Translations under genes and position numbers: made by a program
Shown here: in pieces, positions 25,865 to 33,521 of the stretch
Position numbering within the stretch: the stretch's first letter is position 1
Layout of the letters: every line of letters begins with the position of its first letter
The notes under the pieces: generated by a model
Databases searched by the model: none
Told to the model about the DNA's origin: nothing
The model's input: the letters and a program-made list of their open reading frames with translations, nothing else
Assembly: GCF_001612885.1 (NCBI RefSeq)
Contig: NZ_BDBH01000004.1
Span: 186,001-250,000, forward strand
DNA length: 64,000 nt
Direction of reading: 5' to 3'
Source of the DNA: Nocardia harenae NBRC 108248
GTDB taxonomy: Bacteria; Actinomycetota; Actinomycetes; Mycobacteriales; Mycobacteriaceae

Positions 25865-25890
25865 GATTTGCTAGGGTTGGCGAGCAAATC
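25865..25890. promoter_or_regulatory. Inverted repeat upstream of ArsR-type gene (operator)
   Basis: GATTTGCT (25865-25872) and its exact complement AGCAAATC (25883-25890) flank a 10-bp spacer. The site ends 34 bp before the GTG of the ArsR-type regulator and is AT-rich against the local background. It most likely is the regulator's own operator. Confidence 0.55.
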
Positions 25891-25924
25891 TTCGGTGCGC
25901 CGGTGCGCTGGTTGGAGGGTCGAC

Positions 25925-26266
25925 GTGGGCGGTGTGCGCCGGCCGCTGTACCGCATGAAGGCCGACTTCTTCAAGACGCTCGGGCACCCGGCGCGGATCC
26001 GGGTGCTGGAATTGCTCAGCGAGCGCGAGCACACGGTGGCGGAGATGCTGCCCGAGGTCGACGTCGAGCCGGCCAATCTCTCCCAGCAGCTCGCCATCCT
26101 GCGCCGCACCGGGCTGGTCACCGCCCGCCGCGAAGGGCTCTCGGTCACCTACGCGCTGACGTCGCCGCAGGTCGCCGAGTTGCTGCGGGTGGCGCGGGAG
26201 ATCCTGACCACCGTGGTCACCGGCCAGGCGCAGCTCTTGGACGAGCCGGAGAACGCGGACGAATAG
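25925..26266 (+). CDS. ArsR/SmtB-family transcriptional regulator
   Basis: The 113-residue protein has the winged helix: KADFFKTLGHPARIRVLELL, EREHTVAEMLPEVDVEPANL, SQQLAILRRTGLVTARREG. No metal-binding Cys motif is visible, so it probably senses something other than a classical heavy metal, or acts by dimer state. The GTG at 25925 has GGAGGG six to seven bases upstream; a second GTG at 25934 is possible. It is convergent with a hydrolase gene and has its own palindromic operator. Confidence 0.9.
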   Translation: MGGVRRPLYRMKADFFKTLGHPARIRVLELLSEREHTVAEMLPEVDVEPANLSQQLAILRRTGLVTARREGLSVTYALTSPQVAELLRVAREILTTVVTGQAQLLDEPENADE

Positions 26267-26317
26267 CCGGCGGGACCGGCGCCCGGCGCGGAGCCGGACG
26301 CCGATTCCGCCCTGGGC

Positions 26318-27070
26318 TCAGGCCGGAACGCCACGGCCCAGGTGCTCGGCGAGGAACGCCGTCGAACTCGCACGCTCGGACGCGGGCACCTCGTGGTAGC
26401 GGCCCGCGTGCGCGTGCAGCGTCTTCTCGGCCGAGCCGAAGGCGTCGAAGAGCGCGAGCCCCGAAGCGCGGTCGAAATCGTCGTCGTGCCACGGGATCCG
26501 ATACTGTACCGGGACGCCGATCCGCCCGGCGACCTCGAGCAGCGGCTCGGTGACGAAGACCGCGCCGAGGCTGAGCGCCCCGATCCGGGGGTCGGCCGCC
26601 GCGAGCAGCAGCCCGGTGACCACGCCCAGCGTCATGCCGCCGTAGCCGATCGGGGCATCGGCGCCGATCTCGGGGAGTTCTCGCAGGGCGTCCAGCGCCG
26701 CGCGGCATTCGGGTGCCGCCCGCTCGGCCACCCACCAGCTGTAATCGGCGACGATCGGGGCGATGGGCTCGCCTGCCGCCCTCGCCCGGTAAATGGCTTC
26801 GCCGCAGTGCATGTCCCGCTCGGTGCGGGGCCGGTCGCCGTGGCCGGGGGCGTCGAGCGCGGCCACGGTGTACCCGGCGGTGGTGACGCTGTGCGCGGCA
26901 TGGGCGACCAGCCCGGGCGCCCGCTTGTGCATGCCGCCCGCGTGGCCGAGCAGGAGCAGTGGCGCACCCGCGGTGGCGGCCGCGGGTGACCAGAGCACGC
27001 CGGTGATCCCGTCCAGCGTGAAGTGCCGTTCGACGACACCGTTCGACGATGTCTCGGAGGTGAAGTGCAT
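26318..27070 (-). CDS. Alpha/beta hydrolase (dienelactone hydrolase-like)
   Basis: The 250-residue protein shows the strands and loops of the fold: VLWSPAAATAGAPLLLLGHAGGM, VAALDAPGHGDRPRTERDMH and a region IGYGGMTLGVVTGLLL where the nucleophile elbow should be. There the usual Ser is replaced by Met (G-G-M-T-L-G) with Thr next to it, so catalysis is uncertain. The later HDDDFD region may hold the acid and HAHAGRYHEVP the His. The ATG at 27070 has AGAGG upstream. A 19-codon ORF with a strong ribosome site lies 46 bp in front of it. Confidence 0.82.
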   Translation of the reverse strand: MHFTSETSSNGVVERHFTLDGITGVLWSPAAATAGAPLLLLGHAGGMHKRAPGLVAHAAHSVTTAGYTVAALDAPGHGDRPRTERDMHCGEAIYRARAAGEPIAPIVADYSWWVAERAAPECRAALDALRELPEIGADAPIGYGGMTLGVVTGLLLAAADPRIGALSLGAVFVTEPLLEVAGRIGVPVQYRIPWHDDDFDRASGLALFDAFGSAEKTLHAHAGRYHEVPASERASSTAFLAEHLGRGVPA

Positions 27071-27116
27071 GGTAGTGCCTCTCGGAAGTGCCGATTCCGG
27101 GCGCTCCCGGCGACAC

Positions 27117-27176
27117 CTACGACAGCCGCCCGACCGTGGACACGAGTGGGAGCACCCACCTGTTTGCAACGAACAT
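27117..27176 (-). CDS. Possible 19-residue leader peptide
   Basis: ATG 27176 follows a near-perfect ribosome site (GAGGAGGTGA, seven bases away). The ORF encodes MFVANRWVLPLVSTVGRLS and stops at TAG (27117). It ends 46 bp before the hydrolase ATG on the same strand. The strong initiation signal in front of so short a frame suggests a leader peptide or a small membrane-active peptide rather than chance. I recognise no family. Confidence 0.4.
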   Translation of the reverse strand: MFVANRWVLPLVSTVGRLS

Positions 27177-27220
27177 GGTGCTCACCTCCTCGCGTGCGAA
27201 TCACGGTCGATGGCACGGTA

Positions 27221-27551
27221 TCAATCCGCCCGCGGCGCCGTCGACTCCTTTTCCGCCCGCTCGGGCGGGACCGGCGCGGCCGGCGGGCCGACCCCGTCCA
27301 CCTCGGCGGTCCGGGTGCCGTCAGTGGCGAAGGAGCCGGATGCCGGTGCGGTGCGCAGCAATTCGAGAATGTCGTGCGCGGTCCGGCCTGGCCCCGGAGC
27401 GCAATTCTCATGCGGCAGAACGTAGCCGGGGCCGGTGACAGCGTCGTGCTGTCCCGGAACTGGGACTTGCCCGCCCGGGGCGCCCTCGGCAACCTCGCAG
27501 GTGGAGCGGGAATCCGCGGTACCCGCCGAAACTCACCGAAATCAATGCCAT
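27221..27551 (-). pseudogene. Degraded or frame-disrupted small ORF of unknown function
   Basis: In one minus-strand frame the stretch 27470-27221 has good coding character: it reads VPVPGQHDAVTGPGYVLPHE, then CAPGPGRTAHDILELLRTAP, and ends in AEKESTAPRAD before TGA. No start codon exists in this frame. A possible N-terminal piece (MALISVSFGGYRGFPLHL from ATG 27551) lies in another frame. The distance is not a multiple of three. This looks like a broken gene of about 105 codons; no family is recognised. Confidence 0.35.
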
Positions 27552-27552
27552 T

Positions 27553-27572
27553 TCGAGGACCAAAGTCCCTAG
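27553..27572. promoter_or_regulatory. DosR/DevR-like box
   Basis: The 20-bp site contains GGACCAAAGTCCC, matching 15 of 20 positions of the mycobacterial dormancy-regulator consensus (TTSGGGAC-TWWA-GTCCCSAA). It lies in the AT-richer, gene-poor stretch between the hydrolase and the TetR gene, just upstream of the disrupted small ORF on the minus strand. No intact gene is clearly placed to use it. Confidence 0.4.
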
Positions 27573-27714
27573 CTTTCGGCTACACTCGCAGTGTCCGGGT
27601 TCGGCTTGAGCCGCCACGACCCGGGCGATTCGGATACCGGTGGTCCGGGTCGGGGTGCGCTTCGCAGCTCGGCCCGGCACCATCCGGATCGTCACTCCGG
27701 GCCGGCGTCGCCGA

Positions 27715-28296
27715 TCAGGGCGCGCGCAACCCGTCGAGCAGCAGCCGCGTCGTGCTCGCCACCCAGTCGTCGCCGAGGCCGTCCGGCCCGCGGAAGAGCA
27801 GGGCGGCCAGCGCCGCGCCGATCACCACCTCCAGCAGCACCCCGCCGTCGTACCCCCGCCGCAGCTCGCCGCGTTCGACAGCGGCGGCGAGGTGGCCGTC
27901 CAGCCCGCGCCAGCCCTGCGCCGCGAAGCGGTCGAGCAGCCGCTGGTTCAGGGTGGCGTCGGCGGCGGCCTCGCCGATCAGCCCCGGCACCGCGAGCCGG
28001 GCCAGCGGCGAGGTGAGCAGCGCGACGGTCCGGGTGACGATCGCGCGCAGGTCGGCCTCCAGCGAGCCGGTGGCGGCGACGGCCGAGGTGTCGGCCTCCA
28101 GGAACACCGCCTCGTGCACCAGGTGCGCCTTGCTCGGCCAGCGCCGGTAGACGGCGGGACGCGAGGTGCCCGCCCGGTCGGCGATGGCGGCCATGGTCAG
28201 ATCGGCGTAGCCGACCTCGGCGAGCAGCTCGGCCGCCGCGCTCAGGACCGCCGCATCGATCCTGGTGTCGCGGGGCCGGCCATTCTCGCCCGTCAT
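27715..28296 (-). CDS. TetR-family transcriptional regulator
   Basis: The 193-residue protein has the TetR helix-turn-helix: AAVLSAAAELLAEVGYADLT, MAAIADRAGTSRPAVYRRWP, SKAHLVHEAVF. The C-terminal half (from ATGSLEADLRAIVTRTV) matches the TetR_C domain of the group with the PAVYRRW signature. The ATG at 28296 is only 27 bp from the divergent GTG at 28324, so any operator must overlap both genes' promoters. It probably controls the PEP-synthase-like gene and its partner. Confidence 0.9.
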   Translation of the reverse strand: MTGENGRPRDTRIDAAVLSAAAELLAEVGYADLTMAAIADRAGTSRPAVYRRWPSKAHLVHEAVFLEADTSAVAATGSLEADLRAIVTRTVALLTSPLARLAVPGLIGEAAADATLNQRLLDRFAAQGWRGLDGHLAAAVERGELRRGYDGGVLLEVVIGAALAALLFRGPDGLGDDWVASTTRLLLDGLRAP

Positions 28297-28323
28297 TTCC
28301 GTGCCACGCGTAACGTTTCCCGG

Positions 28324-30681
28324 GTGGGCACACCCGGACCCGTCGTCGCCGACCTGCGCGACATCACGGACGACAGCTTCGGCGGCAAGGCGCGCGGGCT
28401 CGCCGAACTCATGCGGCTCGGCCTGCCGGTGCCGCCCGGCTTCGCCATCGCCGACGCCGCCGCGGTCCCTGCTGCTGCCGTCATGGAACGATTCTCGCGC
28501 ATGCGGGTGGCCGGATCGACGCCGGTGGCGGTGCGCTCGTCGGCCGCGGGCGAGGACGGAGCCGAGCTCTCCTTCGCGGGCCAGTACGAGACGGTGCTCG
28601 GCGTCGGCACCGAGCGCGACCTGGTCGCCGCCGTGCACCGCTGCGTCGCCTCCGCCGATGGCCGCGCGGCGCACTACGGCGCGGGCGGCGCCATGCACGT
28701 GGTGGTCCAGCAGTTGGTCGACGCCGCCGCGGCCGGGGTGGTCTTCACCGCCGACCCGGTCTCCGGGCGCCGCGACCTGCTGGTGATCGACGCCGTGCAC
28801 GGGCTGGGGGAGAGCCTGGTGGACGGCTCCGCGCACTCGGAGCACCATGTCCTCACCGCCACCGGCACGCCGGTGACCAGCGAGGTCGGCCCGCGCCCGG
28901 TGCTCACGCCCGGCCGGCTCACCGCCATTCGCCGGGGCGCCCAGCTGGCCGCCGAGCACTGGGGGCGGCCGCTCGATCTGGAGTGGGCCATCGACCGCGC
29001 CGGGACGCTGTGGTGGTTGCAGGCCCGCCCGATCACCACCCTGCCCGGCGAGCTGGACGAGATGGACACCCCGGTCTCCCCGGGCCACGTCTACACCCGC
29101 TGCAATATCGGCGAGATGATGCCGGGCGCGTTCTGCCCGCTCACCGCGGCGGTGAGCGGCCACGCCATCGACTACGCCATGCAGATGGTGCAGGTCGCGG
29201 GCGGGGTGCAGCGGGGGTACGAGGAGCGCTGGCCGCAGGTCGGCTACTTCTACGGGCACATGTTCCTGAATCTCACCGAGGGGACCGCGCTGAGCTCGGG
29301 CATTCTCGGCAACTCGCGCGAGCAGTTCTCGCTCTCGGTCTGCGGACGGGTGGTCGAGGAGCTCGCGGCGGCGCCGCCCCGGCCGTTCGGGCAGCGGTTG
29401 CGGAATACGGTGCGGCTGAGTGCTTTCACGCTCGGCGTGGGTCCGGCCATCCGGCGGCTGCCCGCCGAGATCGACGGGTTTCCGCCGATCTCCGGGCGTG
29501 ATCCGCGGGTGATCCTGGCCCGGCTGGAAGCAGGCGTCGAGCTGTATCGCAGGGTGACGCTCACGCACGTGCGCTCGTCGTCGCGGGCGGCAGTGGCGGC
29601 GAACATCCTGGAGGAGCGGCTGATCCGCGCGGCGGTCCGGCGGGGTGCGAGCGAAGCGGACGGGCGCGCCGAGGCCATCCGGCTGCTGGCCGGGGCGACC
29701 GGCGTCGAGAGCGTCGTCATGGTCGAGCAGCTGACCGGCGTCATCACCCTGCTGGCCACCGATCCGGATGCCGCCGCGGCGTTCCTCGCCGCGGCGCCCG
29801 CCGACGCGGTCGGACGGCTGGCGGCGGCGGCGGGCCCGGCGGGTGCGGCGCTGCGCGGGTTCCTGGCGCGGCACGGCCACCGCGGCTACCGCGAGCTGTG
29901 CATGCGCGACCCGTCCTGGGCCGACGACCCGGACGGCCTCGGCTCGATGATGCAGATCATGCTGCGCGCCCCCGCGCCGGAGCGCGACGACACCGCCGCC
30001 CCCGGCCCGCGCCGCGGCGCGCTCGGCATCCTGGCCCGGCTCGCACAGGGCGGCGCGAGGGGCCGGGAGGAGACGAAATCCCGCATGGCCCAGGTCGCGC
30101 ACCGGCTCAAGCGCGGCTACCGCCACCTCGGCGCGGTGCTGAGCGAGCGCGGCGACCTCCCCGACTCCGACCTGGTCTTCTTCTTCGACCGCGCCGAGCT
30201 CGCCCGGCTCGTGGCGGGCGACACCGCGCTGGTGGCGCGGGCGGAGCAGCGCCGCCGGGCACTGCCGTTCCAGGCCGCGCTGCACTTCCCGGACGTCTCG
30301 GTCGGGCGGCCGGAGCCCGCGCCGCCGCGCGCCGCCGTCGCCGTCCCGGCGGCCGGGGAACTCGCCGGGCGACCGGCGGGGCGCGGGGTGGTGGCGGGCG
30401 TCGTCCGGGTGGCGCAGTCCATCGTCGAGGCGCGCGAACTCCGGCCCGGCGAGGTGCTCGTAGCCCCGGTCACCGACGTGGGCTGGACGCCGTACTTCGC
30501 GGTGATCGCCGCGCTCGTCACCGATATCGGCAGCTCGGTCTCGCACGGCGCCGTCGTCGCCCGCGAGTACGGCCTGCCCTGCGTGGTGAACACCCTGGTG
30601 GCGACGACCGCGCTGCGCACCGGCGACCGCGTCCGGGTGGACGGCGACCGCGGCATCGTGACCCTGCTCAGCCGTCCCTGA
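28324..30681 (+). CDS. PEP synthase/rifampin-phosphotransferase-like enzyme
   Basis: The 785-residue protein has an N-terminal ATP-grasp (PPDK N) domain: FGGKARGLAELMRLGLPVPP, AVRSSAAGEDGAELSFAGQY, QLVDAAAAGVVFTADPVSG. A central domain starts around YTRCNIGEMMPGAFCPLTAA. The C-terminal mobile domain has the phosphohistidine motif SSVSHGAVVAREYGLPCVVN. The architecture is that of rifampin phosphotransferase, which uses ATP to phosphorylate the antibiotic, but the central domain differs and the protein is about 80 residues shorter than typical Rph. Transcription appears leaderless: TAACGT (28311-28316) is seven bases before GTG. Substrate unknown. Confidence 0.85.
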   Translation: MGTPGPVVADLRDITDDSFGGKARGLAELMRLGLPVPPGFAIADAAAVPAAAVMERFSRMRVAGSTPVAVRSSAAGEDGAELSFAGQYETVLGVGTERDLVAAVHRCVASADGRAAHYGAGGAMHVVVQQLVDAAAAGVVFTADPVSGRRDLLVIDAVHGLGESLVDGSAHSEHHVLTATGTPVTSEVGPRPVLTPGRLTAIRRGAQLAAEHWGRPLDLEWAIDRAGTLWWLQARPITTLPGELDEMDTPVSPGHVYTRCNIGEMMPGAFCPLTAAVSGHAIDYAMQMVQVAGGVQRGYEERWPQVGYFYGHMFLNLTEGTALSSGILGNSREQFSLSVCGRVVEELAAAPPRPFGQRLRNTVRLSAFTLGVGPAIRRLPAEIDGFPPISGRDPRVILARLEAGVELYRRVTLTHVRSSSRAAVAANILEERLIRAAVRRGASEADGRAEAIRLLAGATGVESVVMVEQLTGVITLLATDPDAAAAFLAAAPADAVGRLAAAAGPAGAALRGFLARHGHRGYRELCMRDPSWADDPDGLGSMMQIMLRAPAPERDDTAAPGPRRGALGILARLAQGGARGREETKSRMAQVAHRLKRGYRHLGAVLSERGDLPDSDLVFFFDRAELARLVAGDTALVARAEQRRRALPFQAALHFPDVSVGRPEPAPPRAAVAVPAAGELAGRPAGRGVVAGVVRVAQSIVEARELRPGEVLVAPVTDVGWTPYFAVIAALVTDIGSSVSHGAVVAREYGLPCVVNTLVATTALRTGDRVRVDGDRGIVTLLSRP

Positions 30682-30702
30682 ACCGAATCCGAGGAGCCGA
30701 AC

Positions 30703-31836
30703 GTGCAGCACGCGCCCGGGGTATTCCCGCTCGACGAGTACCCCATCCACCAGATCCCGGCGCCCATCGAATGGGTGGGCGGCGACCGCAACTTCTACGA
30801 CCGCTCCTACTGGAACGCGCTCGACCACTCCGGCGAGCTCATGCTGATCACCGGCATCGGCTACTACCCGAACCTCGGCACCAAGGACGCCTTCCTGGTA
30901 CTCCGCCGCGGCGCGGAGCAGATCGCCCTGCACTTCGGCGACGCCATCGACAGCGACCGGCTCAACCAGCACTGCGGCAACTATCGGCTCGAGGTGATCG
31001 AGCCGCTGGCCACCTCGCGGCTGGTGATCGCCGAGACCGACGGCATCGCCGTCGACATGACCTGGCGCGCCTCGTTCCCGGCCATCCCCGAGCAGCGCCA
31101 CGTCATGCGCTCGGGCAGCCACCGCACCATCATCGACGCGCAGCGCTTCGCCCAGGTCGGCACCTGGGAGGGGACGATCAGCGTCGACGGCACCACCTAC
31201 GAGGTCACCCCCGACCGCTGGACCGGCACCCGCGACCGCTCCTGGGGGCTGCGCCCGATCGGCGAGGCCGAGCCCGCCGGACGCCCGGCCGACCCGTCCT
31301 TCGGCGGCATGTGGTGGCTCTACGCCCCCATCGCCTTCGAGGACTTCGCCGTCGTGATCATCATCCAGGAGGACGCCGACGGCGAGCGCAGCCTCAACGA
31401 CTGCCACCGCATCTGGCCCGACGGCCGCACCGAGCAGCTCGGCTGGCCGCTCGTCCGCACCCGCTACCACCCCGGCACCCGGCTGCCCGCCACCGGGACG
31501 CTCGCGCTGCGCACCCGCGACGGCGTCGAGGTGCGGGTGGAGCTGGAGTCGAAGCTGTTCCTCGCCATCGGCGTCGGCGGCGGGTACAGCCCCGACCCGG
31601 ATTGGCTGCACGGCCAGTGGCACGGCGAGAACTTCACCGAGCGCCGCGACTACGACATGAGCGCCCCCGAGGTGGTCGGCAGGCTGCCCTTCGGGTTCAC
31701 CGACAATGTCGGGCGCGCCGTGTGGCACGAGGAGGGGAAGGAGCCGCAGGCCGGGTGGGGGCTCTACGAGCACGGCGTGATCGGCGTGCACCGGCCGAGC
31801 GGCTTCACCGACTTCTTCGGGGCGGCGCCGGAGTAG
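30703..31836 (+). CDS. Conserved protein of unknown function, AttH/hydratase-like beta fold (tentative)
   Basis: The 377-residue protein is rich in Trp and Tyr with beta-type sequence (EWVGGDRNFYDRSYWNALDH, ITGIGYYPNLGTKDAFLVLR, DRWTGTRDRSWGLRP, FGGMWWLYAPIAFEDFAVVI). The DRSWG and internal repeat pattern recall the duplicated lipocalin-like halves of AttH and related proteins that handle hydrophobic ligands, a tentative match. The GTG has GAGGAG upstream. It is 21 bp behind the PEP-synthase-like gene, so the two form an operon under the divergent TetR. It could bind the substrate of the phosphotransferase. Confidence 0.7.
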   Translation: MQHAPGVFPLDEYPIHQIPAPIEWVGGDRNFYDRSYWNALDHSGELMLITGIGYYPNLGTKDAFLVLRRGAEQIALHFGDAIDSDRLNQHCGNYRLEVIEPLATSRLVIAETDGIAVDMTWRASFPAIPEQRHVMRSGSHRTIIDAQRFAQVGTWEGTISVDGTTYEVTPDRWTGTRDRSWGLRPIGEAEPAGRPADPSFGGMWWLYAPIAFEDFAVVIIIQEDADGERSLNDCHRIWPDGRTEQLGWPLVRTRYHPGTRLPATGTLALRTRDGVEVRVELESKLFLAIGVGGGYSPDPDWLHGQWHGENFTERRDYDMSAPEVVGRLPFGFTDNVGRAVWHEEGKEPQAGWGLYEHGVIGVHRPSGFTDFFGAAPE

Positions 31837-31839
31837 CGC

Positions 31840-33108
31840 TCAGGTCGGCACGCTGCGTTCCCGGTCCAGCCGGCTCATCACCCACCCCGCGCTGGCGCCG
31901 TGCACCAGCACCGAGAGCACGATGGTGAACGCGGTGACCGCCCAGATGGTCTCGCCCGCCTGCCCGAAATCGGCCTGCGCGAGCGCGTAGGCGACGTAGT
32001 ACACCGAGCCGATGCCGCGCACCCCGAAGAACGCCGTCACCCGGCGCTCCCCGGCATCCAGCTCCGGGCAGCGGCGCAGCGACAGCCAGGCCGCCGCCGG
32101 GCGCACCACGAAGACCAGCAGCACGCCGAGCAGCGCGCCCCGCCAGTCCAGCGCCGCCAGCAGCCCCGAGGTCAGCGCCGCGCCGAGCAGCAGCAGCACG
32201 ACCAGGGTGAGGACGTGCTCGAGCTGCTCGACCAGGCTGTGCATCTCCTCGTGGTAGTCGTTGTCGCGCTCGATCCGGCGGATGGCGATGGCGCAGGCGA
32301 AGACCGCGATGAAGCCGTACCCGCCGATCAGCTCGGTGCACCCGTACACCGCGAGCACCGCCGCCAGCGCCACGATCGGCTCACCGCGGTCGGCGAGCCT
32401 GGCATTGCGGAGGGGGAAGCGGAAGAAGGCGCGGCCGAGCAGATCGCCTGCGAGGAATCCGGCCGCCGCGCCGAGCACCACCTTGCCGATGAGTTCCCAT
32501 GCCACCCAGCCCGGCAGCCAGGTCAGCACCGGCCCCGCGGTCGCGAGCATGATCGCCAGGTAGACGAAGGGGAAGGCGAGGGCATCGTTCAGCCCGGCCT
32601 CCGAGGTGAGCGCGAACCGCACCTCGTCGTCCTCCTCGTCCGACCCCTCGCCCGGCGTCGGCCCCTCGACCTGCACGTCCGAGGCGAGCACCGGATCGGT
32701 CGGGGCCAGCACCGCGCCGAGCAGCACCGCCGCCGCGGGCGGCAGCGCCACCGCCCACCAGCCGAACACCGCCACCGCCGCGATGCACACCGGCATCGCG
32801 ATGAGCAGCAGGCGCCGGGTGGAGCGCCAGGTGCGCCAGTCCAGCGGCCGGTCGATCGCCAGCCCGACACCCATGAGCGCCACGATCACGCACAGCTCGG
32901 AAAGGTGCTCGATCACCGCCGGATGCGCGAGCGGGGAGACCACGTCGATGCCGGTCCTGCCGATCGCGAGCCCGGCCAGGGCTCCGATGGCGACGACCAG
33001 CATCGGGGCGGTGATGGCGCGGTCCTTGAAGAGGCGGGGGAGGGTGGCCGCCAGCAGGAGCGCGAGTCCGGCGGCCAGGTAGGCGCCTTCGATATCGTTC
33101 TCGGTCAT
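31840..33108 (-). CDS. Na+/H+ (cation:proton) antiporter, CPA1 type
   Basis: The 422-residue integral membrane protein has about 12 hydrophobic segments. Motifs LGAVLAPTDPVLASDVQVEG, VRFALTSEAGLNDALAFPFV and FFGVRGIGSVYYVAYAL are the conserved transport core of the NhaP/CPA1 family (the ND pair in LNDA and the Arg in GVRG). It exchanges Na+ or K+ for H+ across the membrane. The start is ATG 33108 (TENDIEGAY); ATG 33132 eight codons upstream is an alternative. An acidic loop (EGSDEEDDE) lies on the cytoplasmic side. It is convergent with the preceding plus-strand gene. Confidence 0.92.
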   Translation of the reverse strand: MTENDIEGAYLAAGLALLLAATLPRLFKDRAITAPMLVVAIGALAGLAIGRTGIDVVSPLAHPAVIEHLSELCVIVALMGVGLAIDRPLDWRTWRSTRRLLLIAMPVCIAAVAVFGWWAVALPPAAAVLLGAVLAPTDPVLASDVQVEGPTPGEGSDEEDDEVRFALTSEAGLNDALAFPFVYLAIMLATAGPVLTWLPGWVAWELIGKVVLGAAAGFLAGDLLGRAFFRFPLRNARLADRGEPIVALAAVLAVYGCTELIGGYGFIAVFACAIAIRRIERDNDYHEEMHSLVEQLEHVLTLVVLLLLGAALTSGLLAALDWRGALLGVLLVFVVRPAAAWLSLRRCPELDAGERRVTAFFGVRGIGSVYYVAYALAQADFGQAGETIWAVTAFTIVLSVLVHGASAGWVMSRLDRERSVPT

Positions 33109-33138
33109 CGTCGTTCGCCGTGCGGCACCCATCTCTCG

Positions 33139-33155
33139 GAGCAGTAGGTCTGCTC
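33139..33155. promoter_or_regulatory. Inverted repeat upstream of the antiporter gene
   Basis: GAGCAG (33139-33144) and CTGCTC (33150-33155) flank TAGGT. The site lies 31-47 bp upstream of the antiporter start at 33108 and downstream of the last thiocyanate-hydrolase-type gene. It may be an operator or a small hairpin. Confidence 0.3.
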
Positions 33156-33194
33156 TACCCGGGGGGTGCCGGGCGAAACGGCGTCACCCGCCCG

Positions 33195-33521
33195 CTACTC
33201 CCGATGCAACCGCTCCCGCACCGCCGCCATCCGCGCCGCCAGCTCGTCCGGCGCGATGACACCGCGCTCCAGCAGGGTGTGCGCGGTGACCACCGCCGAC
33301 CGGGTGCGGACCGGGAAATCGCGGTAGAGCGTCTCGCCGAGCGCGTCCTCGGCGTGCCTGCGCTCCAGGTTGTCGAGTGCACCGCGCCAGGAGAGGCACT
33401 CGCAGGTGGCCTGCATACTCGATTCCCAGGGGTCGGGCCTGCGGTCCAGGTCGGGCAGGGTGCGCTCGCGCTCGGCGCCGGCCGGGAGGGTGGCGAGCAG
33501 GACGTCGTAGGGGGTGGTCAT
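33195..33521 (-). CDS. Nitrile-hydratase beta-N-like accessory protein (P15K-type activator)
   Basis: The 108-residue protein is a paralogue of the beta-N-like subunit encoded at 34518. Both share a TCECLxWRG block followed by ER-R-AE-LG-TLY and end in a VIAPDEL-like helix. In thiocyanate hydrolase and split nitrile hydratases a fourth, beta-like small protein loads cobalt into the catalytic subunit, and this gene occupies that last position. It overlaps the catalytic-subunit stop by four bases (ATGA). A catalytic role is unlikely. A metal-insertion role is inferred from homology and gene order. Confidence 0.75.
   Translation of the reverse strand: MTTPYDVLLATLPAGAERERTLPDLDRRPDPWESSMQATCECLSWRGALDNLERRHAEDALGETLYRDFPVRTRSAVVTAHTLLERGVIAPDELAARMAAVRERLHRE

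Noticed and set aside
27715..31791. Minus-strand open frame of 1358 codons
   Set aside because: Only its last 193 codons (TetR) are real; the rest is antisense to the PEP-synthase-like enzyme and its partner.
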